Below, in pieces: positions 17,214 to 25,066 of a stretch of 38,444 bases of DNA. The notes below the pieces were generated by a model. It had not been told where the DNA came from and did not search any database. It saw nothing but the letters and a program-made list of their open reading frames with translations. The DNA is from a virus. A program made the translations under genes and the position numbers. How positions within the stretch are numbered: the stretch's first letter is position 1; each line of letters starts with the position of its first letter. The stretch lies in IMG/VR virus record IMGVR_UViG_3300048015_000215, positions 1 to 38,444 of that record. One strand, written 5' to 3'.

Positions 17214-18847
17214 TGTCCACTGTATGCTCACCCAAAAATTTAGCGTGCGTCCTTATAGGCGAAGCTGACGCCAAATATAAAGGCGTTATTGATTATGAAG
17301 CCTATAAAAATCTTTCTCCAGACGAGCAGTATCATTATCAATTAGGATATACTCGACAAGATATTAATCAAGACATGGATTTTAACAAGAATTTTATGTC
17401 TCAAATGATTCACGGAACTCGATTAAATGCAATGTATATGAGCGCCGCATTTCGCACTCCTAGAGAACTTTTTGGGGATCGAATCGTTTCCCCGGTTTCC
17501 GAATTAATGCAACACTGGGTATCGAATGGCGCTTCAATTGACCTATATAAAAACCAAATTGTCCCTCAATTAAAAGCTCATCGCGATAATATTCTACCTC
17601 AATTAAAGGGAGCTCAAAAATCACTTTTTAACAATTATATAAATGACCAAATATTAAGGGTGGATTATGGCTCCTCCACTTCAGGGTTTATGGCCCTGAT
17701 CAATAAAGCAAATTCTTCTCTAACAGAATCGTTAATGAAGTGGAACATCGATACCGCATTTTTGCACACTCTCACCGTCCCTATGCGCGGCGTTTCTTTA
17801 GACGCAGATGCACTAGGTTACAACGTTATATCTGGTTTGATGCAAGCAATAAAAAATGCTCCAAAAGGCAAATTTGGATTGCCTAACCTTGCCGGGCAGA
17901 TCGAAGAAGTAAAACAATTTGGCTCTTACGGAGACTCGCACGACGATCTTAACAATATGGGCCTTCTCCACGCTGCGGACACCGTACAGGCAAACATTAT
18001 GCATTACGCGGCTAAATCCAAATTCGGAGCCAATGTAGCCGCCAGAAAAGAATTTGAATCATATGCCACTCTCCGGTACGAACTTGGCAACGAGCCCACA
18101 TACTTTATAAATCACGAGATTCGGGACACGCATATGTTCAATCTTGGCCGGTTTGCAATTAGAGAGCTTTTAGATCCCATAAGCCACCTGATGGCAATAA
18201 AAAACTACACACAAAACCCAACCGATCAGGGGCTGAAAACAAAAGCCATCCTAGGCTTAAACTACCTGCTGGCAAGTTCTCTTATTCGTACTGTTGTTTT
18301 TGGCCCCAATGCCTCTATTCAAGGACTTCCCGGCATCGCCCTAAAACAGGCTCACAACATGGCCCACATGTTTAATGAAAATATACCCACTGCGGACGAA
18401 TGGAATAAGTCTGTAGAAGAAAATTTAACCGTCACAATCAATGGAAACAAGTATCACTTAACTCACCTATTAAAATATGGCAATTTAGACTATTCGCATC
18501 AACACGAAACAATTCCATTTGCATTCAACTATCAATACACAATAAATTTTTTAGGGTCCGCTGCAAAAACTGTTAAGAGTATGAATGAAGGAAACCCAAA
18601 TAAAGCGGGCGAGTATTTAATGACGACCCTGGCAAATGGACTTCCCTATTTGTGGCCCATACCAGAAGCCATAAGAAATAAACCTATGATAACATCCATC
18701 AAAGCTATGGGTAGAGCGGTTTCTGGAAAAATAGATTATACTGAAATTGTGCCTGATTTTGTTGAAACTACCTTTGATTTAAACCAACCAATAACAGGGT
18801 ATGGTAGGCAAAGAAAAGCATACATTGAAAGCAGAGGCAGACAATGA
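17213..18847 (+). CDS. Virion protein, probable fourth ejection component
   Basis: A 544-residue protein, mixed helical, starting by TAATG overlap with the SLT protein and ending by ATGA overlap with the fibre gene. It has no signal peptide, a hydrophobic helix at about 365-385 (LGLNYLLASSLIRTVVFG) and many His/Asn/Tyr residues. No domain is recognised. Because T7 gp16 is about 1300 residues and this protein lies directly behind the 1095-residue SLT protein with overlapping genes, it may represent the C-terminal part of a gp16-like protein made as a separate chain. That is an inference from order and size. Confidence 0.6.
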   Translation: MSTVCSPKNLACVLIGEADAKYKGVIDYEAYKNLSPDEQYHYQLGYTRQDINQDMDFNKNFMSQMIHGTRLNAMYMSAAFRTPRELFGDRIVSPVSELMQHWVSNGASIDLYKNQIVPQLKAHRDNILPQLKGAQKSLFNNYINDQILRVDYGSSTSGFMALINKANSSLTESLMKWNIDTAFLHTLTVPMRGVSLDADALGYNVISGLMQAIKNAPKGKFGLPNLAGQIEEVKQFGSYGDSHDDLNNMGLLHAADTVQANIMHYAAKSKFGANVAARKEFESYATLRYELGNEPTYFINHEIRDTHMFNLGRFAIRELLDPISHLMAIKNYTQNPTDQGLKTKAILGLNYLLASSLIRTVVFGPNASIQGLPGIALKQAHNMAHMFNENIPTADEWNKSVEENLTVTINGNKYHLTHLLKYGNLDYSHQHETIPFAFNYQYTINFLGSAAKTVKSMNEGNPNKAGEYLMTTLANGLPYLWPIPEAIRNKPMITSIKAMGRAVSGKIDYTEIVPDFVETTFDLNQPITGYGRQRKAYIESRGRQ

Positions 18848-20370
18848 CCCTTTACAGCCTACAACACGCGACAGAAATCATCGATGGGGCAGCGTATACA
18901 ATTCACGCAAACCACCTGATTGATAATTTCAACGCGCTCAGTTCAGACATCAATGATCGCCTTTCAACCACAACAGCCAACACGCAAGTTGTCTCTGGGC
19001 CCGTCACCTTTAATGGAGCCGTTACCCTTGCAGGCGGCGTTGCCGGAACTATCAACTTTGCAAGTTTACCCACTTCAGCACAAACAACGCCAACCGCTTC
19101 AAATAACCTTGCCACAAAGCTCTATGTTGATTCCGCTTCCAGAGCCACTCCCTTAAACACTATGTACGGCGCTTCTCCGGTTTACGTTAACGCAGCCACA
19201 ATCACAATAGGCCCTTTTTCCTGCCTCGATTCAACAGGAGCTGTTTTTATCAATAATATCGGAACAACCACGGTAACCACAAACACCACCGGCGCAGCAA
19301 ATGGGATTTTAACATCTTCCACCCTTGCTGGGACCGTAGCAGGAACAAAGGGAAGTGGAACCATTACTGGAACTGGAACGACGGCAACCACTGACCTCAA
19401 AGTTGGTGACATTGTGACAATCGCCACCGTCACAACCGGAAACCTTTCCGGAACAGTTTCAATAACCAGCGGAACCACTGTAGTAACAGGCTCATCAACC
19501 ACCTTCACCCAAGATTTTGTTCCTGGAGACACCATTAATTTTGCCGGCGGAGCGTCGGGCATTGTTGATAACGTAGCTTCAGACACATCTATGACATTAA
19601 CCGCCAACTATACCGGACCTACTTTAAGCGGCGTAACCTATACCGCTTCCGGCCCCCAAATTAGAAAAGTAGCCGCCATATCCTCCAACACATCATTTAC
19701 TGTTAGTCCCAACATAACTAGAACAGTAAGCGGCGCCACTTATTTCAGAGGCGGAAAATGCGTTAAAACTTTCTATTATTTGTATGCTGTGCTTCAAAAC
19801 AACTTGTCAAACCCCGCACTCATTTTATCTACCAGAAGTGTAGCAACCGGCGATACTTTAATTGATTTACCGCCTGGATATATCTACTATCGTCAATTAC
19901 CCTTTGCATTGCTATTAGATGCAAGCGCTAAAATATGCCCTTTTCTCGTGGCTTCCGGTTGGCCGGGAAAAACTCAAATTTATTTTACCAACAGCGGATA
20001 TCAGTCAAGCTCGTTTAGTAGTTCTTCTATTACCGCAAGTCTTTACAACCTCTTAGTCAACGCAACCCAAACTACTTATACAACCGTCAATGCCTCCAGT
20101 TTAATTCCAAAAATATCCCGGCAAGGAATATATTCAGGCTTTGTCAATGGTACATCACCATCAGCCCCGTCCCTCTGGATGCGCGATTCCACAAACCAAC
20201 TCACGCCAGGCAACATTTTAACTATTTCGGATAATAGCGCGTACACACCTTTTTATGGTGTGTTAGGCCCCTGCGACGTTAACCAGAATTTTGACTACAA
20301 AATTGACCCTGCAGGCGGAACCTTATACGTACTTACAGTTAATGGCTTTGTTGTAACGGAGGTTTATTAA
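18844..20370 (+). CDS. Tail fibre or spike protein
   Basis: A 508-residue protein with a short N-terminal attachment helix (NHLIDNFNALSSDINDRL at about 23-40), a typical fibre-neck pattern (TQVVSGPVTFNGAVTLAGGV, 50-70) and the phrase NNLATKLYVDSAS (about 87-100) found at the start of many fibre shafts. The middle (about 130-290) is Thr/Gly-rich with repeating strands, and 210-270 resembles part of the appendage protein at 20969. The C-terminal half is probably the receptor-binding part. It would decide host recognition. No chaperone-like autoproteolysis motif is seen. Confidence 0.75.
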   Translation: MTLYSLQHATEIIDGAAYTIHANHLIDNFNALSSDINDRLSTTTANTQVVSGPVTFNGAVTLAGGVAGTINFASLPTSAQTTPTASNNLATKLYVDSASRATPLNTMYGASPVYVNAATITIGPFSCLDSTGAVFINNIGTTTVTTNTTGAANGILTSSTLAGTVAGTKGSGTITGTGTTATTDLKVGDIVTIATVTTGNLSGTVSITSGTTVVTGSSTTFTQDFVPGDTINFAGGASGIVDNVASDTSMTLTANYTGPTLSGVTYTASGPQIRKVAAISSNTSFTVSPNITRTVSGATYFRGGKCVKTFYYLYAVLQNNLSNPALILSTRSVATGDTLIDLPPGYIYYRQLPFALLLDASAKICPFLVASGWPGKTQIYFTNSGYQSSSFSSSSITASLYNLLVNATQTTYTTVNASSLIPKISRQGIYSGFVNGTSPSAPSLWMRDSTNQLTPGNILTISDNSAYTPFYGVLGPCDVNQNFDYKIDPAGGTLYVLTVNGFVVTEVY

Positions 20371-20750
20371 TGTACGTTATTCGACAAATTAATAATCCTT
20401 TAATGATTTTAGCTTACGGACAAACCACGGAACCAGGAAGGCTTTGTCCATTTGACCCAACCATTTATGAAGAGGTTGAACTTGATCAGCTTCCCCCCGA
20501 CGCACAAATAATCCCCCTTAAAACTCCTAAAGATAAACTTAACGATCTATTTAATCAGTTACCTCCCGATAAAAAGGCAGCCTTTTACCCGCTAAAAACC
20601 ACCGTATTTCACGCCTTACAAGACGGCGACGCTCCAACCGCCGTTATGCTGGTTCAAGCCGCTCCCGTGCCAACCGAATACCAACCAATTCAAGCCCAAA
20701 TAATTGCCATTTTACAAACTATTCCCCCCGGTTCCACAGGAGGAGCATAA
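20370..20750 (+). CDS. Small protein behind the tail fibre
   Basis: A 126-residue protein, translated by TAATG overlap with the fibre gene. It is rich in Pro, Leu and Gln, with repeated Pro-Pro pairs (LPPDAQ, LPPDKK, IPPG). Its place directly behind the fibre resembles fibre assembly chaperones, but I see no conserved chaperone motif. Soluble, without signal peptide. The function remains unassigned. The 3' end carries the CCCGGTT motif and the GGAGGAG binding site of the next gene. Confidence 0.65.
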   Translation: MYVIRQINNPLMILAYGQTTEPGRLCPFDPTIYEEVELDQLPPDAQIIPLKTPKDKLNDLFNQLPPDKKAAFYPLKTTVFHALQDGDAPTAVMLVQAAPVPTEYQPIQAQIIAILQTIPPGSTGGA

Positions 20751-20966
20751 ATGCTAAATCTCGAAGAGCTTTTAAAAGCACCAGAAAAGTTTGCAACTTT
20801 TATCGAAACACGTTTAGGCCTTGCTATTTTTGTGGCGGGTATTTGCATTTATTTTATTACTCCATATCTTCAACACGTTAACGATTCTTTAGACAAAATC
20901 CAATTGTCAATGGAAAGGTTAACTGAAGCTGTTCAATATTACGCCATAATCTCAAGAGGTAAATAA
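20751..20966 (+). CDS. Single-span membrane protein, holin candidate
   Basis: A 71-residue protein with one clear membrane segment at about 23-42 (GLAIFVAGICIYFITPYLQH) and an amphipathic C-terminal helix that is likely coiled (VNDSLDKIQLSMERLTEAV). It has a strong ribosome binding site (GGAGGAG, 4-6 nt before the ATG). It lies three genes before the muramidase-like lysin. Holins with a single membrane span exist (T4-like or class III), and location favours this, but a tail-linked membrane protein is also possible. No second start for an antiholin is evident. Confidence 0.55.
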   Translation: MLNLEELLKAPEKFATFIETRLGLAIFVAGICIYFITPYLQHVNDSLDKIQLSMERLTEAVQYYAIISRGK

Positions 20967-20968
20967 AA

Positions 20969-21667
20969 ATGACAACAGGACTCTTAAAATTTAAAGGAAC
21001 AACTTCCACAAACCCCAACCCGTCATCTTTAACTACCTCAAACCCTTACCCGGTTTTAGGCTCCAATCTTTCCGGCACAATCACTGTAGCAACCGGCGTA
21101 GGAACAACTACCACTCAAGGTGATTCTATTATTGGTTCCGGCACTACCTTTCAGACAGACTTTGCTGTAGGAAACAAAATTGTAACCGCCGGCGGACAAA
21201 CAAAAAGAATTTATTCAATAACATCAAACACTCTTATGAACTTGGGATTAGGAGATTATTTTGAGACCTCAGAAACCAATGTTACATATAAAAACGGCGG
21301 CTATGTTAATCGTTATGTGTCTTCTGCAAAATGGCAAACTCAAGCCACCTCGTATTGTAATGCTTTAATCCCTCGAGAAACACTGTACGGATCCAATAAC
21401 CAAACAGAGCTTAATCTTGGCTTTCAAGCAATTGGAGGAACATTAACCGGCACTTACTCAATCGATATATGGGTCTGGTCAGCCACTATAGGCGCATGGC
21501 TGGAGTATCAACGTAAATCCTTTACTGGAGATGCCATCAACTCGAACGCAACCTTTTACTGGCCCCTGACGCTTCCCGGTTTCGACCCCATCTTTATTCA
21601 AATTACGGCCATTCCCTCCAACTTTCTCCAAATAAACTATGACGCGGGGGTTGCTGTACTATTATGA
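20969..21667 (+). CDS. Beta-rich appendage protein sharing a fibre domain
   Basis: A 232-residue, Thr/Ser/Asn-rich beta protein with AGAGG before its ATG. Residues about 35-90 (GTITVATG...GSGTTFQTDFAVGNKI, then ITSNTLMNL) align with the fibre protein at about 205-265 (GTVSITSG...GSSTTFTQDFVPGDTI, then VASDTSMTL). This is a recurrent small beta domain in phage virion proteins. The C-terminal part (YSIDIWVWSATIGAWLEYQRKS) looks like a beta-sandwich lobe. A second receptor-binding or base-decorating protein is likely. It sits between the holin candidate and the lysin, so a lysis role is less likely given the composition. Confidence 0.6.
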   Translation: MTTGLLKFKGTTSTNPNPSSLTTSNPYPVLGSNLSGTITVATGVGTTTTQGDSIIGSGTTFQTDFAVGNKIVTAGGQTKRIYSITSNTLMNLGLGDYFETSETNVTYKNGGYVNRYVSSAKWQTQATSYCNALIPRETLYGSNNQTELNLGFQAIGGTLTGTYSIDIWVWSATIGAWLEYQRKSFTGDAINSNATFYWPLTLPGFDPIFIQITAIPSNFLQINYDAGVAVLL

Positions 21668-22245
21668 CACTAGCATTGCGAAAAGCCCTAACCCAAAACG
21701 AACTATTCCCGATTCAACCGGGAACGTTAGCCCACGACTACCTGATGAAAAACTGGTATATGACCGATGTTCGTCCCGAAATCATAGCGGGCCTATGGTA
21801 CCGGGAAAACAACTTTAAAATGACGCCCGATAACCCCTTTCAATTCGATCCCCCACTCCCCGGCTCCGTCAGAAACACTTTGCTTGACAAATACTCACAC
21901 TACATAAAAGATTTAACCCCCTTTCAAATAGAAATGCTCCTTGCCACCGAATTTTTTAAAAATAAATGCTTCAATATTTCGGCCATAGAGGGTAAAAATC
22001 CCTCCAACGACGCCATTATGGATGCATACTATGGCTACAATGGCCGTGCCTTTGGTTCTGACCCTCGTAAAAGCCCGTACGTTTATAATGGCTTTGATTC
22101 AGATCATTACCCCATGCACTTTACCGGGAGCCAGCCAGACCCAAAAAACCACACAAAAAGAATCAAAGTCACCATACAAGACACTCGTCCTGGGGCTTTT
22201 GTCGTATATCTTCAGCTCAAAGCGTTACAACTGTTCAATATATAG
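21664..22245 (+). CDS. Endolysin, lysozyme-like (probable transglycosylase/muramidase)
   Basis: A 193-residue protein, starting by ATGA overlap. The segment IAGLWYRENNF (41-51) has the shape of an SLT/lysozyme-like active site in which E48 would be the catalytic acid, followed by NPFQFD (57-62 in the mature pattern) and a helical domain with MDAYYGYNGRAFG. This pattern occurs in phage lysins annotated as lysozyme-like or transglycosylase-like. No signal peptide or SAR segment is seen, so release would depend on a holin. It acts on host peptidoglycan at the end of infection. The family is inferred from motif shape and location beside a membrane protein. Confidence 0.65.
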   Translation: MTLALRKALTQNELFPIQPGTLAHDYLMKNWYMTDVRPEIIAGLWYRENNFKMTPDNPFQFDPPLPGSVRNTLLDKYSHYIKDLTPFQIEMLLATEFFKNKCFNISAIEGKNPSNDAIMDAYYGYNGRAFGSDPRKSPYVYNGFDSDHYPMHFTGSQPDPKNHTKRIKVTIQDTRPGAFVVYLQLKALQLFNI

Positions 22246-22256
22246 GAGTTATTAAA

Positions 22257-22541
22257 ATGGCAGACCTTAACAAAGACAAACGCAATGTTGGCGGCGGTAC
22301 GTCCGGCCCATCTAAAACCAAAAACTGGGAAAGCGCCCCTCAATTTCCCCAAACAAATGCAGAAGATGAAAAAAAACCGGGAAACCAGAGCCCCAATAAA
22401 AAAGGCCCGAACTTGGAGCCAACCATACCAGACAAAGGCGCTCAATACTATACAAGCAATAAAAAAGAAAACCCCCTACCCGCCCCCAAAGACATTTTAG
22501 GAAAGCTCGACCAAAAACCACCCCTGGACCGCAAAAAATAA
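22257..22541 (+). CDS. Short disordered Lys/Pro-rich protein
   Basis: A 94-residue protein with AGGAG before the ATG, last gene of the rightward block. It is almost entirely polar: Lys, Pro, Asn, Gly and Gln, no membrane segment, no lipobox, no Cys. It looks intrinsically disordered. A spanin would be expected in this place, but neither a signal anchor nor a lipoprotein signal is present, so I do not call it one. A terminator follows 12 nt after the stop. Confidence 0.7.
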   Translation: MADLNKDKRNVGGGTSGPSKTKNWESAPQFPQTNAEDEKKPGNQSPNKKGPNLEPTIPDKGAQYYTSNKKENPLPAPKDILGKLDQKPPLDRKK

Positions 22542-22553
22542 ATTGACCTCCTT

Positions 22554-22579
22554 TCCCCCGGTTCAGGGGGATTTTTTTT
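22554..22579 (+). terminator. Terminator of the rightward (late) block
   Basis: TCCCCC (22554-22559) pairs with GGGGGA (22566-22571) around the loop GGTTCA, followed by eight T residues. The loop and left arm together form a CCCGGTT motif. It ends the late transcript 13 nt after the last stop codon. Confidence 0.85.
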
Positions 22580-22584
22580 GCAAG

Positions 22585-22604
22585 AAAAAACCCCTCGAAA
22601 GGGG
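22585..22604 (-). terminator. Terminator of the leftward (early) block
   Basis: Read on the minus strand, CCCCT-TTCG-AGGGG is a 5-bp stem with a UUCG tetraloop, followed by TTTTTT. It lies 35 bp after the metallophosphoesterase stop. Together with the opposite terminator just to the left it insulates the two converging blocks. Confidence 0.75.
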
Positions 22605-22638
22605 CGCGGGGATCGAGAGAGAGAGAGGAACTGTATGG

Positions 22639-23445
22639 TTAAGGTAACAAAGAAACTTGAACATGCTTCCTGGAATGACCGCCCCACGCTGGGTTTCTGG
22701 GGAGCATTATAATTGAGGTGGCGGTTGTCCCGGTATCCAGCATTCGAGCCTCTTGCGCATAAGTCGCTTTTTTCAAAAAAGATCCGACCCCACAGTATGT
22801 TTGATAAATGCTTGCCATTGTGCCGGTTCTCTTGTTTATAACCGGCCGAACAATAGAGTGTAAAGTTATCGGGTTGTGAAAATGCCCTTGCACATACACA
22901 TCTGCATTACTAATCTCATTAATATTTTTCAATAAATTATTTGCGATAGTACCAACCGCGCCGCCGCCGCCGCTTCCATGCGTAATAAAAACAATAAAAT
23001 GACTCCCCATAACATTAAACAACAGCACAAGGTGAGGTTTTCCGTAGCCCACCCTAATTTTTTCCTGTCGCCCTAAATCCCAAAACCACGATTCTACCGC
23101 ATCAAATTCGCTTCCGGTTGCTCGTGCAATTCTTTTATCATGGTTGCCTTGGCAGGTTCCCAAAAACTTACCCTCTTTTATTAGGAGATAAAAATCCTCC
23201 TTAAATTTTCCAAGGGCTTCTCCAATTGACTCATCTTTTCCAATGCTTCCAAACTTGCCTTGAATCGATAAATCTAAGGTGTCCCCAACCCCAGCTGCCT
23301 TCCGGTTAGGCTTTTCAAAAACATATTCAATTTTTTCTTTAATCTTTTTACGGTCTTGATCAGGGCTTCCATAATGCAAATCCCCAAATATTACCAGCTC
23401 AAGAAATTCATATTGAACTGGGGGATACTTAATGATTTCATACAT
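22639..23445 (-). CDS. Calcineurin-like metallophosphoesterase
   Basis: A 268-residue protein with the complete metallophosphoesterase signature: GDLHYG (21-26), GD at 54-55 (GVGDTLDL), GNHDKR (100-105), an H at 156 (ITHGSGGGG), and GHFHN (187-191). These residues bind two metal ions, and the family splits phosphomonoesters or phosphodiesters. The substrate cannot be told; in phages such enzymes may act on nucleotides, nucleic-acid ends or cyclic nucleotide signals. The stretch GSGGGG after the fourth motif is unusual. It is the last gene of the leftward block, next to nucleotide-metabolism genes. AAGGG lies upstream of the ATG. Confidence 0.85.
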   Translation of the reverse strand: MYEIIKYPPVQYEFLELVIFGDLHYGSPDQDRKKIKEKIEYVFEKPNRKAAGVGDTLDLSIQGKFGSIGKDESIGEALGKFKEDFYLLIKEGKFLGTCQGNHDKRIARATGSEFDAVESWFWDLGRQEKIRVGYGKPHLVLLFNVMGSHFIVFITHGSGGGGAVGTIANNLLKNINEISNADVYVQGHFHNPITLHSIVRPVINKRTGTMASIYQTYCGVGSFLKKATYAQEARMLDTGTTATSIIMLPRNPAWGGHSRKHVQVSLLP

Positions 23446-23463
23446 TATAGAAGCCCTTATTAA

Positions 23464-23625
23464 TTAATGCTCGTATAAAAATGTGACCGTCGCTGTAATC
23501 GCTAATGCTGACATCCAGTAACAAAAATCTTTTATCGAGCCTCTACATAACCAATTAATTGAATTACTAAAATATAAAACCATAATAACATAATTAAACA
23601 ACAATTTGTTAGTTAACCACATCAT
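23464..23625 (-). CDS. Small membrane protein, two spans
   Basis: A 53-residue frame starts at ATG-ATG (23625) overlapping the stop of the preceding gene by ATGA. Two hydrophobic stretches are visible, about 8-27 (LLFNYVIMVLYFSNSINWL) and about 36-51 (YWMSALAITATVTFLY), joined by the short charged loop CRGSIKD. It is a likely inner-membrane protein. Translational overlap with its neighbours makes a chance frame unlikely. No family is recognised; a role in host membrane takeover or lysis is conceivable. Confidence 0.5.
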   Translation of the reverse strand: MMWLTNKLLFNYVIMVLYFSNSINWLCRGSIKDFCYWMSALAITATVTFLYEH

Positions 23626-23750
23626 TTACTTTTTTTGGCCTTATCTTTCGTTTCCACCAACATTTTTTTATCTTCTTTTTTATCTTTAGAAGATTTTTCA
23701 ACGTCTTTCATTTTAGGCTTTTTATCTTTTTTCATTTCATCTTTCTTCAT
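23622..23750 (-). CDS. Very Lys-rich 42-residue protein
   Basis: An ATG at 23750, one base after the preceding stop, opens a 42-residue frame in which nearly half of the residues are Lys, with Asp and Glu most of the rest (MKKDEMKKDKKPKMKD...). It is certainly disordered. The gene ends by ATGA overlap with the next small gene. Such short Lys-rich proteins often bind nucleic acid without specificity or are virion DNA-condensing proteins; the evidence here is composition only. Confidence 0.5.
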   Translation of the reverse strand: MKKDEMKKDKKPKMKDVEKSSKDKKEDKKMLVETKDKAKKSK

Positions 23751-23751
23751 T

Positions 23752-23913
23752 TTATTTACCTTTCACTTTCTTTAAGTTAGGATTGGCTTTTTTTGCTTTT
23801 TTGGAAGCATTACGCGCCCCAGCTGCAATAATGGCGTCTGCTTCCCCTTTGCTAACACCTTCTTTTTTCTCTACAGATTTTGCAGCTGCTTTAAAGCCCA
23901 TACCTTTTGCCAT
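23752..23913 (-). CDS. Small basic conserved-type phage protein
   Basis: A 53-residue basic protein starting MAKGMGFKAAAKSVEKKEG and ending in ARNASKKAKKANPNLKKVKGK. The pattern GFKAAxxxIxxKEGxSxxxAxAIxAxxxRxASxxAKKxNPxLKKV is one I have seen in small proteins of several podoviruses and siphoviruses, of unknown function, possibly DNA-binding through a helix-hairpin-like motif. The ATG is preceded by AATAGAG. It stands between dCTP deaminase (6 nt upstream) and the Lys-rich gene (1 nt downstream). Confidence 0.65.
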   Translation of the reverse strand: MAKGMGFKAAAKSVEKKEGVSKGEADAIIAAGARNASKKAKKANPNLKKVKGK

Positions 23914-23918
23914 CTCTA

Positions 23919-24494
23919 TTATTCCTTTATCTTTACATTACTAATTAAATAAGTTTTTGGTAGCATACATCGGGGATTCCAATCAGTGTAATTAAAGTTA
24001 TAGTGCCCCTCATATACATTATTATTGCCCGTAACCCTATGAAATTCAAGCTGTCCAACCGGTTGCCCGACATATAATTTAGCTGGAAAATTAGTTGTCA
24101 CTTCCAACGTCCACCGGCTAGCAAACCCGGGATCTCCCCAACCCGCTGACTGATGTACACTAATAAAATTTCTGGCTAAAGTCGACCTCGTATGAAGCGA
24201 ACAATTTAAATGTGGCACCAAAGACCCCACAAACTCCTCAGAATGCATCAAATACCCAAGTCCCGGCTCAATATTTATTACTTCATTTTTAGCCTCGCAA
24301 AGCGTATAATAAATATTTTCCCCAGGAGAAACAACCCAATAATAACGCCCCAACCGAATATCTAATGAGTTGCCCTGGCACAGCCGATTAAAAACGTCTT
24401 CAAGCACTGGCTTCCCGGTTCCGTCCAAATATCTAATCTCACCCCTTTTAATAGCTTCTCTAATTGCTTCTTTGCCCAAACTACAACTACTCAT
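23919..24494 (-). CDS. dcd: dCTP deaminase (DCD/dUTPase family)
   Basis: A 191-residue enzyme that converts dCTP to dUTP, the first step of making dUMP, substrate of ThyX. Diagnostic motifs: GNSLDIRLG (41-49), HTRSTLAR (101-108), ISVHQSAGWGDPGFASRWTLEV (about 111-132; the Arg of RSTLAR and the Glu of WTLEV match the catalytic residues of the family) and GQPVGQLEF (143-151). A bifunctional dCTP deaminase/dUTPase cannot be excluded. It overlaps the adenosyltransferase gene by ATGA, so it is part of the same translationally coupled operon as the ribonucleotide reductase. Confidence 0.9.
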   Translation of the reverse strand: MSSCSLGKEAIREAIKRGEIRYLDGTGKPVLEDVFNRLCQGNSLDIRLGRYYWVVSPGENIYYTLCEAKNEVINIEPGLGYLMHSEEFVGSLVPHLNCSLHTRSTLARNFISVHQSAGWGDPGFASRWTLEVTTNFPAKLYVGQPVGQLEFHRVTGNNNVYEGHYNFNYTDWNPRCMLPKTYLISNVKIKE

Positions 24495-25066
24495 AAATTA
24501 ATACTCCAATTAATTTTACAACTAAGATCATACCGCTCTAATTTTTTAATGGTTTTAAGTTCTACCAGCCGAGCAAGCTCAAAAAATAGGGTGGATAATC
24601 TGTTAAAAAATCTATTTAATTCTATGCAATGGGGAATCTCGGTTTGATTCCAATAAGCCCTTTCTAACTGTCTAGCTTTAACTCTAAGTAAATTTAAATG
24701 GGCCGCACCAGGATGATTAAATTTATAAAATGATGTCGTCGGCCCAGATAATTCTGTTACCCTATCAATTAATTTTTCAAACTCTTCATTATAAACGCGA
24801 TTTATTAGTTCTAAGCATTTGTTATTGTCGCACTTATCGGCTAACCAAGGAAAAGAAGCCAACAAATACAACGAATTCTGCACATTAATTAATATAGAAT
24901 TAATATATTCTCTATACTCTAGAATATTAATAATCGAACCTTCTTTTCTTATTAAGACCATTAATTCGTCCAAATAATTCAAATATTCAAAATAAGAATT
25001 ATCTTTTTTTAGTCTTTTAGTTAAATTAAAATAAGTTAACCCTCGATCCCCATAGTGAGTTCTCAT
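24491..25066 (-). CDS. Cob(I)alamin adenosyltransferase, PduO type
   Basis: A 191-residue protein that aligns by eye over its whole length with PduO/MMAB adenosyltransferases, which transfer the adenosyl group of ATP to cob(I)alamin. Matches: THYGDRGLT (3-11) to the ATP-binding TxTGDxGxT; KKDNSYFEYLNYLDEL (20-35) to the KDDxxxExxGxxDEL segment; ASFPWL to the end of the first long helix; HPGAAHLNLLRVKARQLERAYW (about 117-138, in part) to the PGG..AxLHxxRxxxRRAER helix, keeping R..ER; and NRFFNRLSTLFFELARL (about 149-165) to LNRLSDxLFxLAR. The Asp of LNRLSD is Thr here and PGG is HPG. It lies in a coupled operon with a B12-dependent reductase, which gives it a clear role: making adenosylcobalamin. 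Confidence 0.85.
   Translation of the reverse strand: MRTHYGDRGLTYFNLTKRLKKDNSYFEYLNYLDELMVLIRKEGSIINILEYREYINSILINVQNSLYLLASFPWLADKCDNNKCLELINRVYNEEFEKLIDRVTELSGPTTSFYKFNHPGAAHLNLLRVKARQLERAYWNQTEIPHCIELNRFFNRLSTLFFELARLVELKTIKKLERYDLSCKINWSINL

Noticed and set aside
19182-19607. 141-residue antisense frame in the fibre gene
   Set aside because: It is the mirror of Thr/Val-rich codons of the fibre and has a monotonous Val/Pro composition.
22257-22541. Spanin for the last late gene
   Set aside because: It has neither a signal anchor nor a lipobox and is disordered, with no membrane-spanning part.
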